A DNA stretch of 64,000 nucleotides from CAXXXW01 sp963665555 (GCA_963665555.2 OY762308.1:248001-312000); one strand, 5' to 3'; positions 52,190-61,397 are shown, counted from the first letter of the stretch. Program-made: numbers and translations. Notes: a model not told the origin generated them from the letters alone.

Positions 52190-52993
52190 ATGGGCGCGAC
52201 CGCTCCCGCCGAGGCGCCGCCGCGCGTGCGGATCGCCGGCCTGCGCAAGGCGTTCGGCGGCAACCTGGTGCTGCGCGGCGTCGACCTCGACATCGCGGCG
52301 GGGGAGTCCGTGGTGGCGATCGGCGCGTCGGGCGCCGGCAAGTCCGTCCTCGTCAAATGCCTGATCGGCCTGGTGGAGCCGGACGAGGGCGTCATCGAAC
52401 TCGACGGGCAGCCGGTTTCCGGCCCGCCGGGGCGCCGGCGCGCCGCCGCCGCCGCGCGGTTCGGGATGCTGTTCCAGCACGGCGCGCTGTTCGATTCGCT
52501 GACGGCGCTCGGCAATGTGCTCTTCGCGCTCGACGCGCGCCGCCGCCGCCCGGCCGCCGGGGCGCGGGAGGCGGCGATGGAGAAGCTGGCGCTGGTCGGC
52601 CTCGGCGCGGAGGAGGCGGCGCTGTATCCGGCCGAACTCGCCGCCGGGACGCGCAAGCGCGTCGCGCTCGCCCGCGCCATCGCCGCCGAGCCGGACATCC
52701 TGCTGTTCGACGAGCCGACCACCGGCCTCGACCCGATCGCCGGCGCGGCGATCGACCGGCTGATCTCCCGCCTCGTCCGGGAACTGGGCGCGACGGCGCT
52801 GACCATCACGCACGACATGGCGAGCGCGCGCCGCGTCGGCGACCGGATCGCGATGCTGTACGATGGCCGCGTCCGCTGGACCGGGCCGCCGTCGGAGATC
52901 GACCGCTCCGGCGACGAGCGGGTGGACCGTTTCGTGCGCGGCGTTCCCCCGCCGGCCGGTCCCGGCGGCGGGACCGTCCAGGGACGCCGGTAG
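52190..52993 (+). CDS. mlaF: MlaF-type ABC ATPase with altered signature motif
   Basis: ATPase of 267 residues paired with MlaE. Walker A GASGAGKSVLVKCLIG near 44, Q-loop MLFQHGALFDS near 95, Walker B ILLFDEPTTGLDPI near 175, H-loop in TITHDMAS. The ABC signature, usually LSGGM, reads LAAGT in YPAELAAGTRKRVALARA, so the signature Ser and the first Gly are both Ala (the second Gly remains). The bases around it are clean, with no frameshift. Everything else looks active. Confidence 0.93.
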   Translation: MGATAPAEAPPRVRIAGLRKAFGGNLVLRGVDLDIAAGESVVAIGASGAGKSVLVKCLIGLVEPDEGVIELDGQPVSGPPGRRRAAAAARFGMLFQHGALFDSLTALGNVLFALDARRRRPAAGAREAAMEKLALVGLGAEEAALYPAELAAGTRKRVALARAIAAEPDILLFDEPTTGLDPIAGAAIDRLISRLVRELGATALTITHDMASARRVGDRIAMLYDGRVRWTGPPSEIDRSGDERVDRFVRGVPPPAGPGGGTVQGRR

Positions 52994-53006
52994 GAGGGGG
53001 CCGGGC

Positions 53007-54413
53007 ATGGCGCGAGCGGCGCGCAGGTTCGTCTGCCGGGATTGCGGCGGCGTCCACCCCAGGTGGACCGGCCGGTGCGAGGCCTGCGGGGCCTGGAACA
53101 CGGTGGAGGAGGAGGCCGCGGCCGCGCCGGCGCCCGGCGGGCTGGGCGCGCGCGGCGGCGCTTTCGGCCCGGCGGTCGCCTTCGAGCCGCTCTCCGGCGG
53201 GAGCGCGCCGCCGCCGCGCGCGGCCACCGGCATTTCCGAGTTCGACCGGGTGCTCGGCGGCGGGCTGGCGCCGGGGTCGGCGGTGCTGGTCGGCGGCGAT
53301 CCGGGGATCGGCAAGTCCACGCTGCTGCTCCAGGCGGTGGCCCGGCTGGCGGGGACGCTGGACTGCGCCTATGTGTCGGGCGAGGAGTCGCTGGACCAGG
53401 TGCGCGCGCGCGCCGTCCGGCTGGGCGCGGCCGGCGCGCCGGCGGGCCTGGCGGCGGCGACCGGGGTGCGCGGCGTCCTCGCGGCGGTGGACGTTCCGAA
53501 CGGGCCGAAGGTGCTGGTGATCGATTCGATCCAGACCATGCACGTGGACACGCTCGACTCCGCGCCGGGCACGGTCTCGCAGGTCCGCGCGGCGGCGCAG
53601 GAGCTGATCGCGGCGGCCAAGCGGCGCGGCATGGCGGTGCTGCTCGTCGGCCATGTGACGAAGGAGGGCGCCATCGCCGGGCCGCGCGTGCTGGAGCACA
53701 TGGTGGACACGGTGCTCTATTTCGAGGGCGAGCGCGGCCACCGCTTCCGCATCCTGCGCGCGACGAAGAACCGCTTCGGCCCCACGGACGAGATCGGCGT
53801 GTTCGAGATGACCGAGCGCGGCCTCGCCGAGGTCGCCAACCCCTCGGCGCTGTTCCTCGGCGAGCGGCGCGACGAGATGTCCGGCGCCTGCGTCTTCGCC
53901 GGCATGGAGGGCACGCGCCCGGTGCTGGCGGAAATCCAGGCGCTGGTCGCGCCGTCGCCCTTCGGCGTGCCCCGGCGCGCGGTGATCGGCTGGGATTCCG
54001 GCCGCCTCGCCATGGTGACGGCGGTGCTGGAGGCGCGCTGCGGCGTTTCGCTGGCCGGCAGCGACGTCTACCTCAATGTCGCCGGCGGGTTCCGGATTTC
54101 CGAGCCGGCGGCCGACCTCGCGGTGGCGGCGGCGCTGCTGTCCTCGATTTCCGGGACGCCGGCGCCGGCTTCGGGCGTCGTGTTCGGCGAGATCGGCCTG
54201 TCGGCCGAAATCCGCGCGGTCGGCCATGTCGAGGCGCGCCTGAAGGAGGCGGCAAAGCTCGGCTTCGAGCGGGCGCTGCTGCCGCCGGCCGGCGCCGCCG
54301 GCAAGGCCGCCGCGCCCCCGGCGCCCGGAATGCGGATCGACGAGATCGCCAACCTGCGCGACCTCGTCGCCCTGTTCCAGGACGAAACCGTCATCGGCCG
54401 GCGGGCCGTCTAG
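53007..54413 (+). CDS. radA: DNA repair protein RadA
   Basis: Recombination ATPase of 468 residues that drives branch migration. Order: zinc finger FVCRDCGGVHPRWTGRCEAC (two CxxC pairs), RecA-like core with Walker A GGDPGIGKSTLLLQ near 95, the RadA-specific KNRFG motif in ATKNRFGPTDEIG near 255, and a Lon-protease-like C domain (about 290-445). AGGAGG ribosome site. Precedes cvpA-purF as in many alphaproteobacteria. Confidence 0.95.
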   Translation: MARAARRFVCRDCGGVHPRWTGRCEACGAWNTVEEEAAAAPAPGGLGARGGAFGPAVAFEPLSGGSAPPPRAATGISEFDRVLGGGLAPGSAVLVGGDPGIGKSTLLLQAVARLAGTLDCAYVSGEESLDQVRARAVRLGAAGAPAGLAAATGVRGVLAAVDVPNGPKVLVIDSIQTMHVDTLDSAPGTVSQVRAAAQELIAAAKRRGMAVLLVGHVTKEGAIAGPRVLEHMVDTVLYFEGERGHRFRILRATKNRFGPTDEIGVFEMTERGLAEVANPSALFLGERRDEMSGACVFAGMEGTRPVLAEIQALVAPSPFGVPRRAVIGWDSGRLAMVTAVLEARCGVSLAGSDVYLNVAGGFRISEPAADLAVAAALLSSISGTPAPASGVVFGEIGLSAEIRAVGHVEARLKEAAKLGFERALLPPAGAAGKAAAPPAPGMRIDEIANLRDLVALFQDETVIGRRAV

Positions 54414-54448
54414 GCGCCCCGGGGCGAGGTCGCGGGGCGGGGACGGCG

Positions 54449-55120
54449 ATGGAGGGGCTTCCGATCAACCCGGTCGATCTGGCGGCGCTGGCGGTGCTGG
54501 TGCTGTCGGGACTGCTGGCCTTTTTCCGGGGCTTCATCCGCGAGGCGCTGTCGATCGCCGCCTGGGCGGGCGCCTTCCTCGCCGGCGCGCACGGCCATTT
54601 CCTGCTGGAGCCGACGCTGGCCGAACTCCTCCCGGACCCCGCCCTGGCGCCGTGGCTGTCCGGGATCGCGGTCGGCGTCGCCGCCGTGATCGTCCTGTCG
54701 CTCGCCGCGCATTTCCTCGCCGGGGCGCTGCGGGTCGAGGGGCTGGGCGCCATCGACCGTTCGCTGGGCTTCCTGTTCGGGCTGGTCCGGGGGGCGGTCA
54801 TCCTCTCGCTCTGTTTCCTGGTCGCGCAATGGGCGCTGGGGGGCGAGCGCGGCTATCCCGGCTGGCTCGCGAACGCGCGGTCGCTGCCGCTGGCGCGGGC
54901 CGGGGCCGGCCTGCTGGTCGGCCTGCTGCCGGAGCGGCTGCGCCCGGAAATCGAGGGGATGGACGAAGACGCGCGGCGCGCCGCCGAGGCCCTGGAGAAG
55001 GCGCGGCGGCTGGAGCGGCTGGTCAACCCGCCGGTGAAATCCGATGCGCCCGACGGCGAATCGGGCTACAGTGGCGAGGAGCGCGACGCCATGGACCGCG
55101 CGTTGGAGCGGCTCAGGTGA
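54449..55120 (+). CDS. cvpA: CvpA family membrane protein
   Basis: Protein of 223 residues. Four hydrophobic segments in the first 150 residues: LAALAVLVLSGLLAFFRGF, then ALSIAAWAGAFLAGAHG, GIAVGVAAVIVLSLAAHF, and LGFLFGLVRGAVILSLCFLV. The GFIREALSIAAW motif is the CvpA signature. Named for colicin V production in E. coli; real function is envelope-related and unclear. Directly before purF, the conserved order. Confidence 0.9.
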   Translation: MEGLPINPVDLAALAVLVLSGLLAFFRGFIREALSIAAWAGAFLAGAHGHFLLEPTLAELLPDPALAPWLSGIAVGVAAVIVLSLAAHFLAGALRVEGLGAIDRSLGFLFGLVRGAVILSLCFLVAQWALGGERGYPGWLANARSLPLARAGAGLLVGLLPERLRPEIEGMDEDARRAAEALEKARRLERLVNPPVKSDAPDGESGYSGEERDAMDRALERLR

Positions 55121-55143
55121 CGCGGCGCGCGCGATCGGGGGGG

Positions 55144-56667
55144 ATGCGCGATGCCTGTGCCGCCGGCCGAGGGCCGGCCCGGCCGCCGGATACCGGCGTG
55201 ACCGGGCGCGCCCCGCCTTGGGACGATGGGGACCGCCCGCGCGAGGAGTGCGCGGTCTTCGGTATTTTCGGCTCTGCCGACGCCGGCGCGCACGCCGCGC
55301 TCGGCCTGCACGCGCTCCAGCACCGCGGGCAGGAGGCGACCGGGATCGTCAGCTGGGACGGCGAGCAGTTCCACGCCCATCGCGGCCTCGGCCAGGTGGC
55401 GGAGAACTTCGCGGCCGGCGCTTCCGGCGCGGTCCGGGGGCTGGCCGGGCGCGCGGCGATCGGCCACAACCGCTACTCCACCGCCGGCGGCGCCCATCTG
55501 CGCAACGTGCAGCCGCTGTTCGCCGAGACCGAACTCGGCGGGCTGGCGCTGTGCCACAACGGCAACCTGACCAACGCGCTGGCGCTGCGCCGCGACCTGG
55601 TGCGCCGGGGCAGCCTGTTCCAGTCCACCTCCGACACCGAGACCATCATCCACCTGGTCGCGCGCGGCGGCGCGCGGACGCTGCCGGACCGGCTGGCCGA
55701 CGCGGTGCGCGAGATCGAGGGGGCGTGGTCGCTGGTCTGCCTCACCCGCGACGCGGTGATCGGCATCCGCGACCCGCTGGGCGTGCGGCCGATGGCGCTG
55801 GGCCGGCTGGGCGAGGCGTGGCTGCTCGCCTCGGAGACCTGCGCCTTCGACATCATCGGCGCCGAGTTCGTGCGCGACATCGAGCCGGGCGAGATGGCGA
55901 TCCTCTCGGAGCGGGGCGTCGAGTCGTTCCGGCCGTTCCCGCCCGCGGCGCCGCGTTTCTGCGTGTTCGAGTACATCTACTTCTCCCGGCCCGACAGCAT
56001 CGTCGAGGGGCGCGGCGTCTACGCCGCCCGCAAGGCGATCGGCGCGGAACTCGCGCGCGAGAGCCCGGTGGACGCCGACATCGTCGTGCCCGTGCCGGAT
56101 TCCGGCGTGCCGGCGGCGATGGGCTACGCCGAGGCGTCGGGCCTGCGCTTCGAGCTGGGCATCGTGCGCAACCACTATGTCGGCCGCACCTTCATCGAGC
56201 CGTCGGACCGCGTGCGCCATCTCGGCGTCAGGCTGAAGCACAACGCCAACCGCGCCCTGCTGGCCGGCAAGCGCGTCGTGCTGGTGGACGATTCGATCGT
56301 GCGCGGCACCACCTCGACCAAGATCGTCGAGATGGTCCGCGCCGCCGGCGCGCGGGAGGTGCACATGCGGATCGCCAGCCCGCCGACGACGCATTCCTGC
56401 TTCTACGGCGTCGATACGCCGGAGCGCGGCGAGTTGCTGGCGGCGCGGCTGTCGGTGGCGGAGATCGGGGCGGAGATCGGCGTCGACAGCCTCGCCTTCG
56501 TCACCATCGACGGCCTCTACCGCGCCATGGGCGAGGCCGCCGGGCGCGACCGCGCCCGCCCGCGCTTCTGCGACGCCTGCTTCACCGGCGACTACCCGAT
56601 CCCCCTGTCGGACCGCGACGGCGGGGCGGACGCGGCGCGGCTCCCCCTGCTCGCCGAGGCGTCGTGA
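55144..56667 (+). CDS. purF: amidophosphoribosyltransferase PurF
   Basis: First committed enzyme of purine synthesis, about 507 residues. The N-terminal nucleophile Cys lies in PREECAVFGIFGSAD; residues before it (about 33) are a pro-peptide removed in the mature enzyme. GHNRYSTAG near 110 and CHNGNLTNA are glutaminase motifs; the PRPP loop is VVLVDDSIVRGTTS near 380. Start uncertain: ATG 55144, GTG 55117 (overlapping the cvpA stop, GTGA) or GTG 55198 are all possible. Confidence 0.93.
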   Translation: MRDACAAGRGPARPPDTGVTGRAPPWDDGDRPREECAVFGIFGSADAGAHAALGLHALQHRGQEATGIVSWDGEQFHAHRGLGQVAENFAAGASGAVRGLAGRAAIGHNRYSTAGGAHLRNVQPLFAETELGGLALCHNGNLTNALALRRDLVRRGSLFQSTSDTETIIHLVARGGARTLPDRLADAVREIEGAWSLVCLTRDAVIGIRDPLGVRPMALGRLGEAWLLASETCAFDIIGAEFVRDIEPGEMAILSERGVESFRPFPPAAPRFCVFEYIYFSRPDSIVEGRGVYAARKAIGAELARESPVDADIVVPVPDSGVPAAMGYAEASGLRFELGIVRNHYVGRTFIEPSDRVRHLGVRLKHNANRALLAGKRVVLVDDSIVRGTTSTKIVEMVRAAGAREVHMRIASPPTTHSCFYGVDTPERGELLAARLSVAEIGAEIGVDSLAFVTIDGLYRAMGEAAGRDRARPRFCDACFTGDYPIPLSDRDGGADAARLPLLAEAS

Positions 56668-57377
56668 CGGCGCCCGGGCGGCGCCTGGAGGGCCGGGTCG
56701 CGCTCGTCACCGGCGCGTCGCGGGGGATCGGCGCGGCGGTCGCGCGGGGCTACGCGGCCGAGGGCGCGGATGTCGTGCTCGCCGGGCGGGCGACCGGCGC
56801 GCTGGAGGAGGTGGACGACGACATCCGCGCGGCCGGCGGGGCGGCGACGCTCGTCGTCATGGACCTGCGCGACGGCCCCGCCATCGACCGCCTCGGCGCG
56901 GGCCTGCACGAGCGCTGGGGCCGGCTCGACATCCTGGTCGCCAACGCCGGGACGCTGGGGCGGCTGACGCCGGTCCACCACTACGACCCGGAGCTGTGGG
57001 AGGAGGTCGTCGCCGTCAACCTCAACGCCAACCAGCGGCTCATCCGGAGCATGGACCCGCTGCTGCGCCTGTCCGGGACGGGGCGCGCGATCTTCGTCAC
57101 CTCCGGCGCGGCGCGCAACGGGCGGCCCTACTGGGGGGCCTACGCGGCGTCCAAGGCCGGGCTGGAGGCGATGGTCCGCGCCTGGGCGGCCGAGACCGCC
57201 CGGACCGGGCTGCGGGTCAACATCCTCAATCCCGGCGCGACGCGCACCGCGATGCGCGCCGCCGCCTTCCCCGGCGAGGACCCGGCGCGCCTGAAGCCGC
57301 CGGAGGCGCTGGTCCCGCTGTTCGTCGAACTGGCCTCGCCGGACTGCGCCCGCCACGGCGAGACGATCGACGCCTGA
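56664..57377 (+). CDS. short-chain dehydrogenase/reductase (SDR)
   Basis: NAD(P)-dependent oxidoreductase of 237 residues starting at a GTG that overlaps the purF stop. VTGASRGIGAAVARGYA at 14-30, VANAGTLGRL near 92, Ser in VTSGAARNGRPY, Tyr-x3-Lys in YAASKAGLEAM near 155, then NPGATRTAM. In the family a C-terminal loop closes over substrate; this protein ends soon after HGETIDA. An SDR in this place after purF is common in alphaproteobacteria; its substrate is unknown. Confidence 0.9.
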   Translation: MTAPGRRLEGRVALVTGASRGIGAAVARGYAAEGADVVLAGRATGALEEVDDDIRAAGGAATLVVMDLRDGPAIDRLGAGLHERWGRLDILVANAGTLGRLTPVHHYDPELWEEVVAVNLNANQRLIRSMDPLLRLSGTGRAIFVTSGAARNGRPYWGAYAASKAGLEAMVRAWAAETARTGLRVNILNPGATRTAMRAAAFPGEDPARLKPPEALVPLFVELASPDCARHGETIDA

Positions 57378-57396
57378 ACCGGCGGCCCCGTCCCGG

Positions 57397-58803
57397 CTAT
57401 CCCGGCGCGTAGGGGTTGCGGCCGCGCCGGGCGGCGAAGCGGATCGGGACGGCGGGCAGGGAAAACTCCTCGCGCAGGCCGTTCACCAGGTAGCGGATGT
57501 AGGAGTCCGGCAGCGCCTCGGGCCGGCTGCAGAAACACGCGAAGGTCGGCGGCCGGGTCCGCGCCTGCACGGCGTAGCGCAGCCGCACCCGCCGGCCCTG
57601 CGCCACCGGCGGCGGATGCCGCTCCACCGCCGCCGCCAGCCAGCGGTTCAGCCGCGCGGTCGAGACCCGCCGGTTCCAGATGTCGTAAACCTCCAGCGCC
57701 CGGTCCAGCAGCCCGTCGAGGTTGCGGCCCAGCAGGGCGGAGATCGTCGCGTGGGGCACGTCGCGCACCTGGGGCAGGGAGGTCTCGATCCGGTCGCGCA
57801 GGCGGCGCAGCGCGGCGGCGCGGTCCGGCGCGGCGTCCCACTTGTTGACGGCCAGCACCAGCGCGCGGCCCTCCTCGACCGCGTGGCGGGCGATGGCGAG
57901 GTCCTGGCGCTCCAGCGGGGCGGCGGCGTCCAGCACCAGGGCGACGACATGGGCGAACCGGATGGCGCGCAGCGTGTCGGCGCCGGACGCGCGCTCCAGC
58001 CGCCCGTCGACCCGGGCGCGCCGCCGCAGGCCGGCCGTGTCCACCAGCCGGATCGGCTGCCCCTTCCAGGACCACTCGACCTCGATGGCGTCGCGGGTGA
58101 TGCCGGCCTCCGGCCCGGTCAGGACCCGGTTCTCGCCCAGCAGGGCGTTCACCAGCGTCGATTTGCCGACGTTCGGCCGCCCGACGATGGCGAGCCGGAC
58201 GACGCGGGGCGCGTCCCCGGCGCGCCAGGTGGCGGCGCCGTCCGGCGCCTCGTCCACGATGTCGTCGGCCTCGCCGCCCGCCTCCGCCTCCCCGGCGCCG
58301 TCCGCCCGGTCCGGCGCGAAGGCGGCGAGGGCCTCGTACAGGTCCGCCATGCCCTCGCCGTGCTCGGCCGAGATCGGCACCGGATCGCCGAGGCCGAGGC
58401 CGAACGCCTCCGCCAGCCCGCCGCCGCCGGCCCGGCCCTCGCACTTGTTGGCGACCAGCACGACCTTGCCGCGCTCGCGCCGGAGCCAGCGGGCGAAATG
58501 CGCGTCCAGCGGCGTGACGCCGGCGCGGGCGTCGATCAGCATCAGCACCGCGTCCGCCTCGGCGACCGCGCGTTCGGTCTGCAGGCGCATCCGGCCCTCG
58601 AGCGCCGCCTCGGCGGCGTCCTCCAGGCCGGCGGTGTCGAACACGCGGAACTCCAGGTCGGCGATCCGCCCGCGCCCCTCGCGCCGGTCGCGGGTGACGC
58701 CCGGAATGTCGTCCACGATGGCCTCGCGCCGCCCGACCAGCCGGTTGAACAGCGTCGATTTGCCGACATTCGGCCGGCCGATAATGGCGACGGTCAGGTC
58801 CAT
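57397..58803 (-). CDS. der: GTPase Der (EngA)
   Basis: Ribosome-assembly GTPase of 468 residues with two G domains in tandem. First P-loop AIIGRPNVGKSTLFNR at 6-21, second AIVGRPNVGKSTLVNAL near 205, matching NKCEGR and NKWDAA motifs, and a C-terminal KH-like domain (VYDIWNRRVSTARLNRW to end). The linker between domains is acidic and Ala-rich. Last gene of yfgM-like/bamB/der, 23 nt after bamB. Confidence 0.96.
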   Translation of the reverse strand: MDLTVAIIGRPNVGKSTLFNRLVGRREAIVDDIPGVTRDRREGRGRIADLEFRVFDTAGLEDAAEAALEGRMRLQTERAVAEADAVLMLIDARAGVTPLDAHFARWLRRERGKVVLVANKCEGRAGGGGLAEAFGLGLGDPVPISAEHGEGMADLYEALAAFAPDRADGAGEAEAGGEADDIVDEAPDGAATWRAGDAPRVVRLAIVGRPNVGKSTLVNALLGENRVLTGPEAGITRDAIEVEWSWKGQPIRLVDTAGLRRRARVDGRLERASGADTLRAIRFAHVVALVLDAAAPLERQDLAIARHAVEEGRALVLAVNKWDAAPDRAAALRRLRDRIETSLPQVRDVPHATISALLGRNLDGLLDRALEVYDIWNRRVSTARLNRWLAAAVERHPPPVAQGRRVRLRYAVQARTRPPTFACFCSRPEALPDSYIRYLVNGLREEFSLPAVPIRFAARRGRNPYAPG

Positions 58804-58826
58804 CGGCGCCGCTCCCGCGCGGAAGG

Positions 58827-60197
58827 TCACCGCCACGCGGTCAGCCGGCCGTCGTCGGTCAGGAAATACATGGTCCCGTCGGCGACGATGGGCGGGAGGA
58901 AGGCCGGGCCGTCGATCTCCGCCCCGGCCAGCGTCGCGCCGGTCTCGGGCGACAGGACATGGACCTCGCCGAGCGAACTCGCGACGAAAAGCCGCCCGCC
59001 CGCCAGCACCGGGCCGGCGTATTCGATCGCCCCCTCCCGGTCCTCCTCGTCCTCGAACTTCGGCAGCCGGGCGATCCAGCGGATCCGCCCCCGCTCCCGG
59101 TCGAGGCAGACGATTTCGGCCTCGTTGGTGGCGACATAGATGAAATCCCCGGCGATCCAGGGCGTGTGCGCGCCGCCGACCGGGCGGTCCCACAGCCGCG
59201 TCCCGGTGCGGAAATCGAGCAGGCCGATCCGGCCGGAATGGCTGACGGCGACCACCGTGTCGCCGTCGATAACCGGATGGCCGCGGATGTCCGCGAGGCT
59301 GGCGACGGCGGCCGACCGGCGCGTCCGGCGCAGGCTGTCCACCCAGAACACCCGCCCGGTCTCCGCCTTCAGCGCGAAAATCTCGCCCGAGGAATAGGGC
59401 ACGACCACCGTGTTGTCCCGGGCCGCCGGGCTGGCGGCGCCGAGCAGGGCCGTCACCTCGGAAATGCCGGAATGCAGCCAGAGCCGCTCCCCGGTCGCGG
59501 CCGAGAGCGCGAAGGCCTGGTTGTCGAGCGTGGTCAGGAACAGCCGGCCGTCGTGGTGGGTCGGCGCGCCGCGCAGCGGTCCCGGCGCCCGCGCCCGCCA
59601 GAGTCCGGCCCCGTCGGCGGCGGCCAGCGCCAGCACCCGCCCGGCGCCGGTCGCGACGAACACGCGCCCCCCGCCGGTCGTGACGGCGCCGCCGAACACG
59701 GCGTCCTCCTCCTCCGGCGCGCGCGTGTCCCGCGTCCACAATTCGCGCCCGGTGGCGGCGTCGAGGGCCGAGAGCCGGCCTTCGGCGTCGATGGCGAAGA
59801 CCCGCCCGTCCGCCACGACCGGCGAGGCCAGCAGCGTGGCGTCGGAACCCGATCCGGCGCCGATGTCCACGCTCCACGCCTCCGACGCGCCGGCGGCGAG
59901 CGCGGGATGGGGGACCGCGCCCGCGGCCCCGCCGCCGGGCTGCGGCCAGTCGGCGTTGCGGACCGGCGGCGGCAGGACGACCGGCAGGCCGGCGATTTCG
60001 GGGTCGGGCGCAAGCGCGCCCTCCGGCGCCAGGACGGCGATCCGCTCGCCGGGCAGCGGCGGCGTGTCGTCGGTCTCGCCGAGGAAGCCCGAGCCGCACC
60101 CCGCGAGCGCCAGCGCCAGCGCCGCCGCCGCGAACCGGGCGGCCCGCGCCCGCCGGGGGCCGGGCGCCGCGCCCGACGGGCCGGGCGTCGCGCTCAC
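58827..60197 (-). CDS. bamB: outer-membrane assembly lipoprotein BamB
   Basis: Eight-bladed PQQ-type beta-propeller of 456 residues in the BAM complex. It starts at a GTG overlapping the upstream stop by 4 nt. The lipoprotein signal is AAALALALAGCGSG with Cys near residue 36. Blades carry repeats of the form GRLSALDAATGRELW, GRVLALAAADGAGLW, GEIFALKAETGRVFW and GEVHVLSPETGATL. Between the YfgM-like gene and der, the standard order. Confidence 0.93.
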   Translation of the reverse strand: MSATPGPSGAAPGPRRARAARFAAAALALALAGCGSGFLGETDDTPPLPGERIAVLAPEGALAPDPEIAGLPVVLPPPVRNADWPQPGGGAAGAVPHPALAAGASEAWSVDIGAGSGSDATLLASPVVADGRVFAIDAEGRLSALDAATGRELWTRDTRAPEEEDAVFGGAVTTGGGRVFVATGAGRVLALAAADGAGLWRARAPGPLRGAPTHHDGRLFLTTLDNQAFALSAATGERLWLHSGISEVTALLGAASPAARDNTVVVPYSSGEIFALKAETGRVFWVDSLRRTRRSAAVASLADIRGHPVIDGDTVVAVSHSGRIGLLDFRTGTRLWDRPVGGAHTPWIAGDFIYVATNEAEIVCLDRERGRIRWIARLPKFEDEEDREGAIEYAGPVLAGGRLFVASSLGEVHVLSPETGATLAGAEIDGPAFLPPIVADGTMYFLTDDGRLTAWR

Positions 60198-60841
60198 GGC
60201 CCGGAAAGCGCCCGCAGGACCTCCGCCGCCCGGGCCCGCATCCGGGCCGGCGTCGCGGAATCGTCCGACAGGGCAGAGAAGATTTCGCGCGCGCCCGCGA
60301 TGTCGCCGGTCTGGATGGCGAGCGCGCCCTTCAATTCCAGAGCCGCCGGCCGCCACGGGCCGCCGGCGCCGGCGATCCGGTCGAGTTCCGGCAGCAGGTC
60401 GCCGGGCGGGTCGGTCCCGATGCGCGCGGCCGCCGAGGCGAGGCGGGCGAGGTCGCGCAGCTCCGCAGGCGCGCCGTCGTCCGCCGCGACGGCCTCGTAG
60501 GCCAGCGCCGCCCCCCCGCGGTCGCCCTCGCCGGCGGCGAGCGCCGCCTGGCGCAGCCGGGCCAGCGCGGCGTAGCCGGCCCCCGCGTCCTCGGCCAGCG
60601 CGCCGAGGCCCTCGATCGCGCCCGCCGTGTCCCCGCCGGCGGCCTGGGAGAGCGCCGCCTCGTAGGCGGCGGACTCGTCCTCGCGCGCGGTCCGGTCCCG
60701 GTACTCCCAGAAGCGGTAGCCGCCCACCCCGAGGACGATGGCGACGGCGAGCGCGATGACATAGGCGCCGTACTGTTTCCAGAGCCTCGCCGCGCGATCC
60801 TGGCGAAGTTCCTCGTCGATTTCCTGGAAAATGTCGGCCAC
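60194..60841 (-). CDS. TPR/YfgM-like membrane-anchored protein
   Basis: Protein of 215 residues: a short cytoplasmic head (VADIFQEIDEELRQDRAARL), one membrane span (AYVIALAVAIVLGVGGYRFW), and a periplasmic TPR-like helical domain. It resembles YfgM, which works with the Sec translocon and periplasmic chaperones. Start is a GTG at 60841 (weak choice, but the upstream frame is low-complexity). First gene of the operon with bamB and der. Confidence 0.83.
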   Translation of the reverse strand: MADIFQEIDEELRQDRAARLWKQYGAYVIALAVAIVLGVGGYRFWEYRDRTAREDESAAYEAALSQAAGGDTAGAIEGLGALAEDAGAGYAALARLRQAALAAGEGDRGGAALAYEAVAADDGAPAELRDLARLASAAARIGTDPPGDLLPELDRIAGAGGPWRPAALELKGALAIQTGDIAGAREIFSALSDDSATPARMRARAAEVLRALSGP

Positions 60842-60890
60842 GCCGCTCTCCGCCGTTCCCCGCCCCGGCGCCGCCGCCCGGAGGCGGCGC

Positions 60891-60919
60891 ACACTACGCC
60901 CGCCGGCGCCCGAAATCAA
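60891..60919 (-). promoter_or_regulatory. candidate promoter for yfgM-like/bamB/der
   Basis: Minus strand TTGATT (60919-60914), 17-nt spacer, TAGTGT (60896-60891), about 50 nt before the GTG at 60841. The -35 lies inside the first copy of a three-copy repeat. Confidence 0.5.
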
Positions 60920-60990
60920 ACGCCGCGCGCGGCGCCGGAAATCGAACCGCGCGGGCGCCGGAAATCGAACGCCGCGCGGGCGCCGGCGCC
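60903..60990. repeat. three imperfect direct repeats around GAAATCRAAC
   Basis: GAAATCAAAC at 60912-60921, GAAATCGAAC at 60938-60947 and at 60961-60970, each flanked by GGCGCC and CGCGCG. Spacings are 26 and 23 bp. The tract is in the 220-bp gap between the divergent yfgM-like and DUF2794 genes. Confidence 0.75.
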
Positions 60991-61061
60991 CTTTACCGGC
61001 CCGGATTTTTCGGGGAGACTGGAGGTCGCGGAATGGCGACACGAGGACAGGTCCCGCATCC

Positions 61062-61397
61062 ATGGCGACTCCGATCCGGCTCGACCGGGCGCGCGGCCCG
61101 GGACCCGACATCTTCTTCAGCAAGCGCGAACTGGCGCAGATCCTCTCGGCATACAGCACCGGCGTGATCGAGGGGGCGTGGCGCGACTACGCGATCGACC
61201 GCGACCGCGACGCCGCCGCCTTCTCGATCTTCCGCAGCAGCCGGGAGCATCCGGTCTACGCCTTCGTCAAGACGCGCGCGCCGGGCGGCGGGCCGAGCTT
61301 CGCGCTGTTCACCGGGCCGCGGCGCCTCGCGTCCTCCGACTCGCTGGCCGGCGTGATGGACCGCTTCCGCGCGCTTCCCCGCCTGATCAAGGGATAG
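61062..61397 (+). CDS. DUF2794 family protein
   Basis: Protein of 111 residues. The family pattern is FSKRELAQILSAYS, then EGAWRDYAID near residue 40 and FSIFRSSREHPVYAFVK near 55. DUF2794 is largely confined to alphaproteobacteria and has no known role. No membrane span or signal. Divergent from the yfgM-like gene. Confidence 0.82.
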   Translation: MATPIRLDRARGPGPDIFFSKRELAQILSAYSTGVIEGAWRDYAIDRDRDAAAFSIFRSSREHPVYAFVKTRAPGGGPSFALFTGPRRLASSDSLAGVMDRFRALPRLIKG

